A stretch of DNA of 64,000 nucleotides from Phycisphaerales bacterium (lineage in GTDB: Bacteria > Planctomycetota > Phycisphaerae > Phycisphaerales > UBA1924), in assembly GCA_029260495.1 (NCBI GenBank), contig JAJDDD010000013.1:102108-166107 (forward strand). Reading direction: 5' to 3'. Shown in pieces: positions 43,192-52,672 of this stretch. Position 1 is the first letter of the stretch, and every line of letters starts with the position of its first letter. Position numbers and translations under genes: made by a program. The notes beneath the pieces are model-generated. The model made no database searches. It saw only the letters and a program-made list of their open reading frames with translations, and was not told the origin of the DNA.

Positions 43192-43953
43192 CTACGCGCC
43201 TTGCTGGTTCTTGTTTGGGCGGAATATCCGGAGGAGACGTGTGACGGGATCATAGAACTCATCGACGACGCGCTCCTTGAGAGGAATGATGGCGTTATCG
43301 GTGATCGTGATGTGTTCGGGGCAAACTTTGGTGCAGCACTTGGTGATGTTGCACAAGCCGACGCCGTGCTCATTCTTAAGGTCGGCGGTGCGATCCTCCG
43401 TGTCGAGGGGGTGCATTTCGAGGGCTGCGGTGTAGACGAGATGGCGCGGGCCGACGAACTCGTCATGCTGGTGATGTTCGCGTAAGACGTGGCAGACATC
43501 CTGGCAGAGAAAGCATTCGATGCACTTGCGGAACTCCTGCACGCGATTCACATCATCCTGCTGCATGCGCCATGTGCCATCCGGGGCGTCGGGCTTGCGC
43601 GGTTTGAAGGGTCTAATGCTTTTCTTGGCGCGGAAGTTTGATGAAACATCAGTGACCAGGTCGCGCATGTGCGGAAATGCCTGCATGGGCTCGACCGTAA
43701 TGGGCTGATCAGTGTTGATTGAGTCCATGCGTGTCATGCACAGGAGGCGCGGGACGCCATTAATTTCAGCCGAGCAGGAGCCGCACTTGCCGGCTTTGCA
43801 GTTCCAGCGGACAGCGAGATCGGCGGCTTGCTCTGCTTGAATGGTGTGGATGACATCAAGCACAACCATACCGGGTGTGAACTCACACTCATATTCCTGG
43901 AATGAGCCCTCGCCGGTTTCACCACGCCAGATGTGCATTTTTGCAATAGCCAT
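43192..43953 (-). CDS. sdhB: Succinate dehydrogenase iron-sulfur subunit
   Basis: SdhB (253 aa) passes electrons from the flavin to the membrane subunit. The [2Fe-2S] ligands are in CKAGKCGSC and a later Cys (about 52, 57, 60, 72). The [4Fe-4S] and [3Fe-4S] sites are in CIECFLCQDVC and CNITKCCTKVCP; one extra Cys sits between the two usual positions of the latter. Translation starts at ATG 43953, whose A is the last base of the sdhA stop; GAGGAG lies 8 bases upstream. A GTG one codon earlier is possible. The TPR gene follows. Confidence 0.94.
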   Translation of the reverse strand: MAIAKMHIWRGETGEGSFQEYECEFTPGMVVLDVIHTIQAEQAADLAVRWNCKAGKCGSCSAEINGVPRLLCMTRMDSINTDQPITVEPMQAFPHMRDLVTDVSSNFRAKKSIRPFKPRKPDAPDGTWRMQQDDVNRVQEFRKCIECFLCQDVCHVLREHHQHDEFVGPRHLVYTAALEMHPLDTEDRTADLKNEHGVGLCNITKCCTKVCPEHITITDNAIIPLKERVVDEFYDPVTRLLRIFRPNKNQQGA

Positions 43954-45767
43954 CACTTCATCTCCTCGATAATGCTTCCCAGTTCATCGGGAAGTTTCGG
44001 GATAGGCTCCTGGCGGATTTGCATGGCGCCATCTGCGCCCTTGGAGATGATGAGATTGCGATCACCCCAGGCGGGGTCTTTGTCGGGCTTGTCTTCGCGG
44101 AAGTGAGCGCCGCGGCTTTCAGTGCGTTCGATGGCGGAGCGCGCGATGGCTTCGGCGACGGTGAGAAGATTGCCGAGGTCGATGGCTGTATGCCAACCGG
44201 GGTTGTATTCGCGATTTCCCGGAGTGATGCAGCGAGCGGCGCGCTCTCGCAGTTGGGCGAGGGCGTCGATGGCGTGAGCCATTTCAGATTCGGTGCGCAC
44301 GATGCCGACATTTTTCTGCATCATGAGCTGTAGATCATGCTGGACCTGGTGGGCTGATTCGCCGCCAGTGGGGCGATCAAAGGGGGAGAGAGCGCGTTTG
44401 ATTTCGTCAGTGACGTAGGCGTCGTTAATCGCTCCGCGCCCCTTTTCTTTGGCGAAAATGGCGGCGTGCTCGCCGGCGCGCTTGCCGAAGACGATGAGAT
44501 CTGAGAGTGAGTTGCCGCCCAGCCTGTTGGCGCCGTGCAGGCCTCCGGCGCACTCGCCAGCGGCAAAGAGCCCCGGCGCGGTGGACATTTGTGTGTCGCC
44601 ATCAACACGAATCCCGCCCATGACGTAGTGGGTGGTTGGGCCGACCTCCATTGGCTCCTTGGTGATGTCGATATTGGCGAGCTCTTTGAACTGGTGATAC
44701 ATGCTGGGAAGCTTGCGTTTGATGTGCTCCTCAGCGTTGGACAGTTTTTCTTTGAGCCAGGCGATATCGAGGAAGACGCCGCCGTGCGGGCTGCCGCGCC
44801 CTTCACGAATCTCACGGACGATGCAGCGGGCGACATGATCGCGGGTGAGAAGCTCCGGCGGGCGTTTGGCGTTCTTATCCCCCTGGACGTAGCGCCAGCC
44901 TTCTTCTTCATTGTCAGCGGTTTGGTCCTTGTAGAGATCGGGAATGTCGTCGAACATGAAGCGCTGGCCTTCGCTGTTGCGGAGAATGCCGCCTTCGCCT
45001 CGCACGCCTTCGGTGACGAGGATGCCCGCGACGCTGGGAGGCCAGACCATGCCGGTGGGATGGAACTGGACAAACTCCATATCGCGCAACTCGGCGCCGG
45101 CGTTATACGCCAGGGCATGCCCGTCGCCGGTGTATTCCCAACTGTTGCTCGTAATGCGGAAGGCCTTTCCGATGCCGCCGGTCGCGAGAACGACAGCGCC
45201 GGCGCGGAAAACGCGAAAGCGCCCGCGCTCGCGGTCGTAGGCGAGGGCGCCGCACACGCGATCGCCGTCTCTGAGAAGTGTGACGACGGTCACTTCCATG
45301 TGGACATCGATGCCCTGATGAATGGCGTGATCCTGCAGCGTGCGGATCATCTCGAGGCCGGTGCGATCGCCGACATGGGCGAGGCGCGGGTACTTGTGGC
45401 CGCCGAAGTTGCGCTGGAGAATTTTACCTTCGCTTGTGCGATCGAAAACGGCGCCCCAGGACTCGAGTTCGTTGACGCGGTCGGGCGCTTCCTTGGCGTG
45501 GAGTTCAGCCATGCGCCAGTTGTTGAGGTATTGGCCGCCGCGCATGGTGTCAGCGAAGTGGACGCGCCAGTTGTCGCGATTATCAACATTTGCGAGAGAG
45601 GCAGCGACACCGCCCTCTGCCATGACGGTGTGCGCCTTGCCGAGCAGCGATTTACAAATGAGGCCGACGCTGACGCCCGAATGCGCCGCTTCGATAGCAG
45701 CCCGCAGACCAGCGCCGCCGGCGCCGATGACGATGACATCATGATCGATGGTGGTGTGCTCGGGCAT
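43953..45767 (-). CDS. sdhA: Succinate dehydrogenase flavoprotein subunit
   Basis: SdhA (604 aa) oxidises succinate to fumarate with FAD. The dinucleotide-binding GAGGAG is at about 15-20. The His of KAHTVMAEGG (residue 46) matches the position that binds FAD covalently. The active-site regions FVQFHPTG, REGRGSPHGG (catalytic Arg) and HGANRLGGNSL are intact. The start is ATG 45767, directly after the anchor-subunit stop. The long open frame on the opposite strand across this gene is a codon-bias shadow. Confidence 0.96.
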   Translation of the reverse strand: MPEHTTIDHDVIVIGAGGAGLRAAIEAAHSGVSVGLICKSLLGKAHTVMAEGGVAASLANVDNRDNWRVHFADTMRGGQYLNNWRMAELHAKEAPDRVNELESWGAVFDRTSEGKILQRNFGGHKYPRLAHVGDRTGLEMIRTLQDHAIHQGIDVHMEVTVVTLLRDGDRVCGALAYDRERGRFRVFRAGAVVLATGGIGKAFRITSNSWEYTGDGHALAYNAGAELRDMEFVQFHPTGMVWPPSVAGILVTEGVRGEGGILRNSEGQRFMFDDIPDLYKDQTADNEEEGWRYVQGDKNAKRPPELLTRDHVARCIVREIREGRGSPHGGVFLDIAWLKEKLSNAEEHIKRKLPSMYHQFKELANIDITKEPMEVGPTTHYVMGGIRVDGDTQMSTAPGLFAAGECAGGLHGANRLGGNSLSDLIVFGKRAGEHAAIFAKEKGRGAINDAYVTDEIKRALSPFDRPTGGESAHQVQHDLQLMMQKNVGIVRTESEMAHAIDALAQLRERAARCITPGNREYNPGWHTAIDLGNLLTVAEAIARSAIERTESRGAHFREDKPDKDPAWGDRNLIISKGADGAMQIRQEPIPKLPDELGSIIEEMK

Positions 45768-46574
45768 TTAGAGGATTCTCCAATCCGTGAAGTAGCCCAT
45801 CGAGAGCATGCGAATGTAAAAATCTGTGAAGCCAACCCAGAAAAGGCTGAGCCAGGCGCAGAGCATGTGTTTTCTATTCAGGCAGGAGACGCACTTGTAA
45901 GGCATAGCGCCGCCCACAGCTTTGCTGACGCAATCTTTCCTGCCGCCAATGAGATGGCGAAGTGAATGGCAGCCCAGCGTGTACGACCCGAGCAGCAGCA
46001 CATTCACGAGGAGAACGAGCGTGCCGACGCCGATGCCGAACTCAGCACCGCTGCCGGCGGTCGGAAACCACATGCCGTGATAGACATCAATGGAAAGAAA
46101 AACGAGAAAGATCAGAGCGAGATAGAGAAAGTAGCGGTGGATGTTCTGGAGGATGAGCGGGAAGCTGCGTTCGCCGGTGTATTTCTTGTGAGGTTTGCCG
46201 ACGGTGCAGTTGGAAGGCGAAGCCCAGAAGGCTTTGTAATAGGCGCCGCGATAGTAATAGCAGGTAAAGCGAAAACCACCTGGCGCCCAGAGAATGAGAA
46301 AGGCGGGCGAATAGGGGATCCAGCTGGGCCACCACAAAGGCCAGGGTCCGAACCAGGCGTGGTCGGAGTTGCCGAAAATCTCGGGCGAATAGAAGGGCGA
46401 CAGATAGCCGGCGAAGCTGTAGTGAGCTCCCTGAAGCGCTGCCCATGTCGAGTAGACAATAAAGGCTGAGAGCACGCCGGCGACGACGAGCGGCTGAAGC
46501 CACCAGGCGTCTTTTCGCCGGGTCTCGCCAAAGTGTCTCTGGGGGAGCGCGATGCGCGTTTCAGCCTGGGACAT
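45768..46574 (-). CDS. sdhC: Succinate dehydrogenase membrane anchor subunit (Sdh1 type)
   Basis: This 268-aa protein has about five membrane helices and is the first gene of the sdh cluster, directly abutting sdhA. Segments such as GYLSPFYSPEIFG, FRFTCYYYRGAYYKAF and the His-bearing helices IHRYFLYLALIF and SYTLGCHSLRHLIGG resemble the single-gene anchors of actinobacterial Sdh1-like complexes; the His residues could bind quinone or haem. A Cys pair (CVSC) lies near the C-terminus. I chose ATG 46574 because GAGG is 5 bases upstream; the frame continues to 46724 without such a site. Naming it sdhC is by position. Confidence 0.83.
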   Translation of the reverse strand: MSQAETRIALPQRHFGETRRKDAWWLQPLVVAGVLSAFIVYSTWAALQGAHYSFAGYLSPFYSPEIFGNSDHAWFGPWPLWWPSWIPYSPAFLILWAPGGFRFTCYYYRGAYYKAFWASPSNCTVGKPHKKYTGERSFPLILQNIHRYFLYLALIFLVFLSIDVYHGMWFPTAGSGAEFGIGVGTLVLLVNVLLLGSYTLGCHSLRHLIGGRKDCVSKAVGGAMPYKCVSCLNRKHMLCAWLSLFWVGFTDFYIRMLSMGYFTDWRIL

Positions 46575-46783
46575 ATTCGCCTCGCCGAGGTGACTGATTG
46601 AGCGCAGGCGCGGGAGCCGGCGCTTTTGTGGGATTGGGCGGACAGAGTAGCAAATCGGACCGAGGCGATCGGCGCCGCCAATCGTCAGTAATGGATGGGG
46701 AACGCATGGATGAAGGTCTTGCAATGCAGGATGGCGAGCGGTGAGCGATGGCGGTGCTCTCGCTGACCCGCGGGGGAGGTTTC

Positions 46784-48709
46784 TTATTCATCGGTGTCGC
46801 GGAGCTGATGTTCGAGCAGCTCGCGGGCGACATGGAGGAAGTCAAACTCGGTGATGATGCCGACAAGCTTGCCGTCATCCACGACCGGCAGGCAGCCGAC
46901 CTTCTCGGTCGCCATCAGCTGGATGGCTTCGAGAGTTGTGGTGGAAGGCATGACGGTGATGGGGTTGGGATTCATGATCTGGCTCACCGGGAGCGAGCGG
47001 TCGCCTTCGCCGGGCGCCCCGCGGGCCAGAAGCCGGAGCAGCGAGCGGTGTGAAACAATGCCTACAAGATGGTGATCGTCGTCTTCGACAGGCACATGGC
47101 GCACATGGCGCCAATCCATGACGGCCGCGACGAGATCAACGAGTTCCTCTGCGTTGACAGTGAAGAGATCCGTCGCCATGAACTGCTCGACGCGCTGGTA
47201 GTTGGACTGCCAGCCTCCGGCCTCTTCGAGGGTGGCAAGTTCCCATGTATGGACTGGCTCACCGGTCTGCTGGCGCGCGAGTGTGGCTGCGGTGAGGGCG
47301 CTGAGCCATTCGCCTTTGGTTGAATGCTCTTTCATGCCGGCAAGTGAAGCAAGATGCCAGTGCGAGCCGGTTCTGCCTGATTCCGCGCGGGCGCGGATGA
47401 TTTCAAGGTTGCGTTCGATGTCATCCTTCTCGACATCGCGAGCTGCGAGCCCTTCCTGCGCGAGAGGGATGAGAACATCAATGAGGAGATCGCGTGCAGA
47501 GAACTCCGCGCCATTAAGCCATGAAAACTGGGCAGCGATGCCATGTGTCGCAGCCGCCATGAAGTTGCCGTACACATCTTCGAAGCGCATGTGCTTCCGG
47601 ATGTCGTCGTACTGCAGCGAAAGGCCGCTCATGATTCCGAACCAAAGCGCGGCGTTGGCGACTTCATCCGCAACGCTGGGGCCGGCGGGAAGGACGCGGT
47701 TTTCGATGCGGAGATGCGCCGTTCCGTCTGGGCCAACGCCATAACACGGGCGATTCCAGCGGTAAACGGTGCTGTTGTGCATGCGAAGCGCAGTGAGCTG
47801 GGGCGACTGTCCGCGTGCGAGGACGGCGAACGGGTCTTCGTCAACCTCGCCGCTGAGCAGCGTGCGAAAGCGGGCGACATCTTCCTGAAAAATGTCCAGC
47901 ACACCATTGTTGACCCAGTCGCTGCCGAAGCTGACGCGGGGGGTAAGATCGCGCATGTGCGTTTGCGAGTTGCGCGTGTCAACCGCTTGCTGAAAGAGGG
48001 CGATGCGCGTTTCGCGCCACAGGCGCTTGCCGAAAAGAAGGGGAGAGTTGCCCGAGATCGCGAGAACAGGTCCAGTCGCCACCATCGCGATGTTGTACAG
48101 ATTGGCAAACTCATCGGGGCCGACCTGGAAGTGCGCCTGAAAGCTGGTGTTGCAGGACTCGAGCATGACGGATTCGTGTTTGATGTGAAGCTCGTCGATG
48201 CCCTTGATGTAGAACTCATAATCGCGGCCGCGGAGGCGGGTGAGCGCTTCATTGATCGCAAAATAGCGTGGGCGCGGCGTCATGCTCTCGAGGCCGAGAT
48301 CTGACTTGGTGAGCGTGGGGAGGATGCCGGTGAGAATAATGTGCGCATTGTGGCGCTGGGCTGCGGTGCGAGCTTTGGCGAGCATCTCGTTGAGCTGATC
48401 TTCAAGCTGGCTGAAGCATCGGCCGGTGAAGATCAGCGGATCGGAGTTGCATTCGAGATTGAACCGGGCGAGCTCGGGAGTGAAGTGGTCGTCGTTGATT
48501 TCCTTCAGGATCTGATCAACGATCGGCGCCGGGCGCCAGTGGCGATCGACGAGGAACATTTCCTGCTCAACGCCGATTCTGCGGACGCCCGTCTCGATGC
48601 AGCCGTTCGTCAGCATGTGCTCAAGGGCGCGAACGTCGTTGAGAATGAGCTTGGTGAAGGCGCGGAGTTTCTCCGCGTCTCGCTCGATCTGAACGTCTTG
48701 CGCGCCCAT
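46784..48709 (-). CDS. Glutamate-cysteine ligase family (GCS2) protein fused to a CBS-domain pair
   Basis: This 641-aa protein has two parts. Residues about 30-420 belong to the GCS2 carboxylate-amine ligase family (opening GVEQEMFLVDRHWRPAP, LECNSDPLIF, then TSFQAHFQVGPDEFANLYN and HLRIENRVLPAG). Residues about 510-635 are two CBS domains (VEQFMATDLFTV and VSQIMNPNPITVMPS), which usually bind adenine nucleotides and regulate enzymes. Glutathione-type ligation is the family activity, but the true substrate is unknown; no gshB is nearby. I chose ATG 48709 because the upstream open frame has no family match. It diverges from the UbiA-like gene. Confidence 0.85.
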   Translation of the reverse strand: MGAQDVQIERDAEKLRAFTKLILNDVRALEHMLTNGCIETGVRRIGVEQEMFLVDRHWRPAPIVDQILKEINDDHFTPELARFNLECNSDPLIFTGRCFSQLEDQLNEMLAKARTAAQRHNAHIILTGILPTLTKSDLGLESMTPRPRYFAINEALTRLRGRDYEFYIKGIDELHIKHESVMLESCNTSFQAHFQVGPDEFANLYNIAMVATGPVLAISGNSPLLFGKRLWRETRIALFQQAVDTRNSQTHMRDLTPRVSFGSDWVNNGVLDIFQEDVARFRTLLSGEVDEDPFAVLARGQSPQLTALRMHNSTVYRWNRPCYGVGPDGTAHLRIENRVLPAGPSVADEVANAALWFGIMSGLSLQYDDIRKHMRFEDVYGNFMAAATHGIAAQFSWLNGAEFSARDLLIDVLIPLAQEGLAARDVEKDDIERNLEIIRARAESGRTGSHWHLASLAGMKEHSTKGEWLSALTAATLARQQTGEPVHTWELATLEEAGGWQSNYQRVEQFMATDLFTVNAEELVDLVAAVMDWRHVRHVPVEDDDHHLVGIVSHRSLLRLLARGAPGEGDRSLPVSQIMNPNPITVMPSTTTLEAIQLMATEKVGCLPVVDDGKLVGIITEFDFLHVARELLEHQLRDTDE

Positions 48710-48887
48710 AGGAGAATCTCGCTTAGCCAGAGTCGCGTCATGAGGCGGGCAGCCGCGCCCGTCGTGTGTTTTCGTGTCCTCTGTGATTGTATCGGCAATG
48801 GGTGCAGCTCCAAACCATCTCTTTGATTTGGAGGGGAGGAAATGGTTGTGGAAGCGGAGTGGATCGTCGGCAGGTAGGCTCAGCGCG

Positions 48888-49751
48888 ATGGTCTCGCGCA
48901 TGCTGACGATCACGGGGTATCTGGCGGTCTGGGCGGGGCTCTACATGGTCGGAGCGGCGCTGTGTGTGAGCGAGATTGCTGGTGCAGATATTTCTGCTCC
49001 TGCGCTGTGGGCAGCATTTCTCATGGCGATCGCGACGTATCTGCTCGACCGCGTCAAGCCCGTCGATCATTGGCGCGATCCAGCGGATGCGAAGACACAT
49101 CCAGACCGCGATCAATTTATGCGCCGGCGGGCGCGATCGGTTCGCATGCTTGTGGCGCTGGCGTCTCTGGTGGGTGTAGTGGCGCTGTGGAAACTTCACC
49201 CGCTGGCTGCGATTCTAGCGCCGGCATGTTTGGCGGGGGTTCTGCTGTATGCCAACCCGCTGGCGCGATCGCAGCGGCTCAAGGATCGGCTGATTGTGAA
49301 GAACGTCGTCGTCGCGTTGTGTGTGAGCGCATTTGCCGTTGTGCTGGTGGGGATTGGCGCAGGAGATGGAACGGCGCCCACTGAAAACGTCGGCGAGTTG
49401 TGGAGTTTGGCGGGCGCCGGCGGATTTCTTTTTCTGGTCGTTCTCGGCGACGCAGCTATCTGTGACATTCCCGACGCTGCCGGCGACCGTGCGCATGGCG
49501 TGCGCACGATTGCCTCCGTCTTCGGAGCGCGGGCTGCATGGGGTACAGCGCTAGGAGTTCATGCGCTTGCGGCGGCTCTCCTCATGACCGGCGCGATGCT
49601 GGGCGCCGTCGATCTGCGGTCAGCGGCGCTGTGGGCGCTCGCGATTCTGGCGTCCTGGCCCATCCTGCGAGCCACGCCGACACGAGCGCTGCGGGACGTA
49701 ACCGATGCGAGATTAATCATCCTGGCGCTCGCAGTGATGGCTCTCGCCTGA
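48888..49751 (+). CDS. UbiA prenyltransferase superfamily-like membrane protein
   Basis: This 287-aa protein has about eight membrane helices and the layout of UbiA-type prenyltransferases. The second Asp-rich motif is intact (CDIPDAAGDRAHGVRTIASVFG in segments, near 190-210). The first is altered: instead of NDxxDxxxD there is LLDRVKPVDHWRD near 45-57. Prenyl transfer is therefore likely but unproven, and the acceptor is unknown. ATG 48888 is used; ATG 48900 is also possible, and the frame extends upstream to 48774. It diverges from the GCS2-CBS gene. Confidence 0.7.
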   Translation: MVSRMLTITGYLAVWAGLYMVGAALCVSEIAGADISAPALWAAFLMAIATYLLDRVKPVDHWRDPADAKTHPDRDQFMRRRARSVRMLVALASLVGVVALWKLHPLAAILAPACLAGVLLYANPLARSQRLKDRLIVKNVVVALCVSAFAVVLVGIGAGDGTAPTENVGELWSLAGAGGFLFLVVLGDAAICDIPDAAGDRAHGVRTIASVFGARAAWGTALGVHALAAALLMTGAMLGAVDLRSAALWALAILASWPILRATPTRALRDVTDARLIILALAVMALA

Positions 49752-49940
49752 CGAGGCGGGGAGACAGACGCCAAAAAAGCCCCGATAAGCGTGAAAACCA
49801 GACGTTCAGAGCCCGGCAGGCAGGCCCGGTGAGAGTTCACCAGTATTTTGATTGCGTCGGCGGGCAGGTTGCTTACGATTGACTCGGGAAGAAACCAGTT
49901 CAGGCGTCGGTTCGTGAAGACGCTGTTGGGGAGAAACGTC

Positions 49941-50633
49941 ATGGGGTTCGATCGTGCAATCGGCTTTGGTGTCGGTCTGAGTGTGCTAGCTGCGCATGCA
50001 GCAGGCGGGCCGGTGTGGGATGAAAATCTGATGCCCGACGCCGGCGACCTGCCATTCAACGCGCAGGTTCCCGCGGGCGTCGGCCCGATCACAGAGATTC
50101 TTGGTCGCCTTGACGGCAATCTGCGCGGCGGTCCCGCTGCTGACTTCCAGGATATGTTCCTCATTAATATCCCCAGTCCCGCAGCGTTCAGTGCGACTGT
50201 GGACCTGGGCCCGGGCGGGACAGGCTTTGATTCGCAACTGTGGCTCTTTGACGCTGCGGGCTTCGGCGTCCTTGGCAATGACGATGGATTGAATCCGCCC
50301 TTTGCAGCGTTTGGCCCAACGACAACCGATGGCGCACCTGGCGTGGCGGCGTCCGGGAACTACTTTCTTGCAATCTCCGGTGCGGGAAGCTCTCCCCTTG
50401 CCGGTGGCTTGCCGATCTTTTCGTTTCTCACTCCCACCGAAGTGTCAGGCCCCGATGGCGCCGGCGGCGGCTCACCAGTCGATAGCTGGGTGGAGCCGGG
50501 CGCGACAGGGGAATATCGAATCAGGCTGACGGGCGTTGCCTTTGTGCCAGCGCCGGGAGCAGCGAGTGTGCTCATGTTGGGCGCGATGGGCGTGTGTGGG
50601 CGGAGACGTCGGCGCGCCAATGTCTGCCAATAG
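49941..50633 (+). CDS. Secreted protein with PEP-CTERM-like sorting tail
   Basis: This 230-aa protein has an N-terminal signal peptide (about 1-22) and a C-terminal tail with the three parts of a PEP-CTERM sorting signal: VPAPG (a PAP variant), a hydrophobic stretch (AASVLMLGAMGVCG) and RRRRR. It is expected to be exported and processed by an exosortase/archaeosortase-like system. The body is rich in Gly, Pro and Asp, with DFQDMFLINIP, FDSQLWLFDAAG and GNYFLAISGAG, a pattern like beta-sandwich domains next to such tails. GGGGAG is about 8 bases before ATG 49941; the frame extends upstream to 49848. It ends 3 bases from the convergent hypothetical gene. Confidence 0.82.
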   Translation: MGFDRAIGFGVGLSVLAAHAAGGPVWDENLMPDAGDLPFNAQVPAGVGPITEILGRLDGNLRGGPAADFQDMFLINIPSPAAFSATVDLGPGGTGFDSQLWLFDAAGFGVLGNDDGLNPPFAAFGPTTTDGAPGVAASGNYFLAISGAGSSPLAGGLPIFSFLTPTEVSGPDGAGGGSPVDSWVEPGATGEYRIRLTGVAFVPAPGAASVLMLGAMGVCGRRRRRANVCQ

Positions 50634-50636
50634 ACT

Positions 50637-51005
50637 TCACTCTGAGTCGGGTGCTTCAGCTTCTAGCCAAGTTGGGCGTTTATATTCTGGACCGGTCCAT
50701 CCCCAGTCAGCAAGCACTTCAATGGAAGTGTCGCGATCGTATTCTGCTTCGATTCGTGGTTCACTCATGGTTGAATAGCCATAGCCGGCGCGAATAATTT
50801 CGTCATGATTACGTTTTATGATTTCGAAATCGGACACAACCAACATTCCATGTCGATCGCCGAAGTCACGCACCAAGACCTTGGCCTGCACGCGCGCACC
50901 AGACTCTAAAACGAGTTCGAACGGCGCAACAATTCGGATTCCGAGATCATCCGCTGTTTGCAGCCACGATTCTACAAGAAGAGATCGATTGGGAGGCGTG
51001 TTCAT
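50637..51005 (-). CDS. Hypothetical protein downstream of guaB, unknown function
   Basis: I do not recognise this 122-aa protein. It is soluble, with no signal peptide or membrane segment. It looks like a mixed alpha/beta domain, with ARVQAKVLVRDFGDRHGMLVVSDF in the middle and an acidic C-terminus (IEVLADWGWTGPE). The base composition is visibly less GC-rich than its neighbours, which could mean later acquisition. It starts at ATG 51005, 26 bases after guaB on the same strand and probably co-transcribed with it; its stop is 3 bases from that of the PEP-CTERM-like gene. No clear ribosome site is seen. Confidence 0.65.
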   Translation of the reverse strand: MNTPPNRSLLVESWLQTADDLGIRIVAPFELVLESGARVQAKVLVRDFGDRHGMLVVSDFEIIKRNHDEIIRAGYGYSTMSEPRIEAEYDRDTSIEVLADWGWTGPEYKRPTWLEAEAPDSE

Positions 51006-51031
51006 TGGTTTTCTACGAGAATGTGGGCGTC

Positions 51032-52567
51032 TTACAGCGTCGAAAGCTCCGCCGTATAGTTTGGCGATTCCTTTGTAATGCGAATGTCGTGGGGATGGCT
51101 CTCGACGATGCCGGCGTTGGTTGTTCTGCAGAATCGCGCGTCGGCCCGGAAAGACTCGATATTGCCGCTCCCGCAGTAGCCCATGGCGCTCGCCAGGCCG
51201 CCGACCATCTGGTAGACAAACTCCGCGAGTGCGCCGCGATAGGGAACAAGGCCTTCAACGCCTTCGGGCACAAATTTAATTCGCGCCATGTCGCCGTCAG
51301 CGCTGTCGACGCGATCCTGCTGGGAGTAGCGGTCCGCAGAGCCTGCGTTCATCGCGCCTTCCGAGCCCATGCCGCGATATATTTTGTATCGGCGGCCGCG
51401 TGAAATCACGAGTTCCCCCGGCGACTCATCCAGACCTGCAAAGAGGGAGCCCATCATGACCGTGCTGGCGCCGGCGGCGATCGCTTTGGCGATGTCCCCC
51501 GAGGTGCGCACCCCTCCGTCGGCGATGACAGGAACTCCAGCGGTTTCAGCGGCGCTGACAGCCTCCATGATTGCTGTGATCTGCGGAACCCCGACACCAG
51601 TGACAATGCGCGTCGTGCAAATCGAGCCGGGGCCAATGCCAACTTTGACAGCGTCGGCCCCGGCGTCAATGAGATCGCCCGCAGCCTCCGCTGTCGCGAT
51701 GTTTCCAGCGATTACCTGAATTTCGCGCGTTTGCTTAATCTCGCGGACAGTTTCGAGAACGCCCTCAGAGTGCCCATGCGCCGTGTCCACAGTCAGAATG
51801 TCAACGCCGGCGGCGATGAGCGCGTCGACACGCTCGTATTGATACACACCGACCGCAGCGCCGCACCGCAGACGGCCGCGATCATCCACACAGGCTCGGG
51901 GAAACTGACTCAGGCGGTCGATATCACGACGGGTAATCAGACCGGCGAGACAGCCGGAGCTATCAACCAGGATGAGCTTCTCAACCTTGTTGGCGTTGAG
52001 GATGGAGTTTGCCTGGGTGAGTGTGCTGTCCGCCGGCGCCGTGACGAGATTGTTGCTCGTCATCACATCGCGCACGAGCGTCGCGTCATCTTCGGTGAAC
52101 TTGAGGTCGCGACGAGTGAGAATGCCCAGCACCCTGCCCTTGGTGCGCAGGGCAGCAGCGCCGTCTTCGGTGACGGGGAATCCCGAGACGTTGTAGCGCC
52201 GCATCAGAACCTTGGCATGGGCGACGGTTTCATCAGGACCGAGCGTGACAGGATCGGTGATCACCCCCGAAGCGGAGCGCTTGACCTTCTCAACCTCGCG
52301 GGCTTGTTCTTCTGCGGTGAGATTTTTGTGGATGATTCCCACGCCGCCTTCCTGCGCGAGGGCGATGGCGAGCGCAGACTCTGTGACGGTGTCCATTGGG
52401 GCTGAAACGAGCGGGATATTGATGTGGATGCCGCGCGTCAGGCGCGTTCGCATGTCGGCGTCAGCAGGCTTGACGCTGCTGCGGCGGGGGATCAGCAGGA
52501 CGTCATCAAAAGTGACGCCTTCGGCGGTGATTTTGGCGAGTTGTGGGGGGGTGTTGGGCTGGGCCAT
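51032..52567 (-). CDS. guaB: IMP dehydrogenase
   Basis: GuaB (511 aa) converts IMP to XMP with NAD+, the rate-limiting step of GMP synthesis. The catalytic barrel opens [12 protein letters not shown] and [10 protein letters not shown]; two CBS domains are inserted at about 100-220; the active-site Cys loop [11 protein letters not shown] and the flap region GMGSEGAM are intact. The C-terminus ends ITKESPNY. I chose ATG 52567, which begins the conserved protein; the frame extends upstream to 52846 through non-family sequence. It diverges from the C26 gene (105 bases between starts). Confidence 0.95.
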   Translation of the reverse strand: MAQPNTPPQLAKITAEGVTFDDVLLIPRRSSVKPADADMRTRLTRGIHINIPLVSAPMDTVTESALAIALAQEGGVGIIHKNLTAEEQAREVEKVKRSASGVITDPVTLGPDETVAHAKVLMRRYNVSGFPVTEDGAAALRTKGRVLGILTRRDLKFTEDDATLVRDVMTSNNLVTAPADSTLTQANSILNANKVEKLILVDSSGCLAGLITRRDIDRLSQFPRACVDDRGRLRCGAAVGVYQYERVDALIAAGVDILTVDTAHGHSEGVLETVREIKQTREIQVIAGNIATAEAAGDLIDAGADAVKVGIGPGSICTTRIVTGVGVPQITAIMEAVSAAETAGVPVIADGGVRTSGDIAKAIAAGASTVMMGSLFAGLDESPGELVISRGRRYKIYRGMGSEGAMNAGSADRYSQQDRVDSADGDMARIKFVPEGVEGLVPYRGALAEFVYQMVGGLASAMGYCGSGNIESFRADARFCRTTNAGIVESHPHDIRITKESPNYTAELSTL

Positions 52568-52672
52568 AGGCCAGCGTACAGCGCTGGGTGTCTGGGCGTC
52601 AATTGCAGCAGGACTGCGCGAGGCCGGTCGAAGAGAGGAACTGTCTCTGTGCTGGGGGTGGCGTCCGTGCCG

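Noticed and set aside
44535..45965. 476-aa open frame on the plus strand across sdhA
   Set aside because: Opposite a clear SdhA; the sequence is low in recognisable features.
49752..49940. Small stem (GGTGA/TCACC) before the PEP-CTERM-like gene considered as a riboswitch
   Set aside because: It does not match any riboswitch consensus I know and has only one stem.
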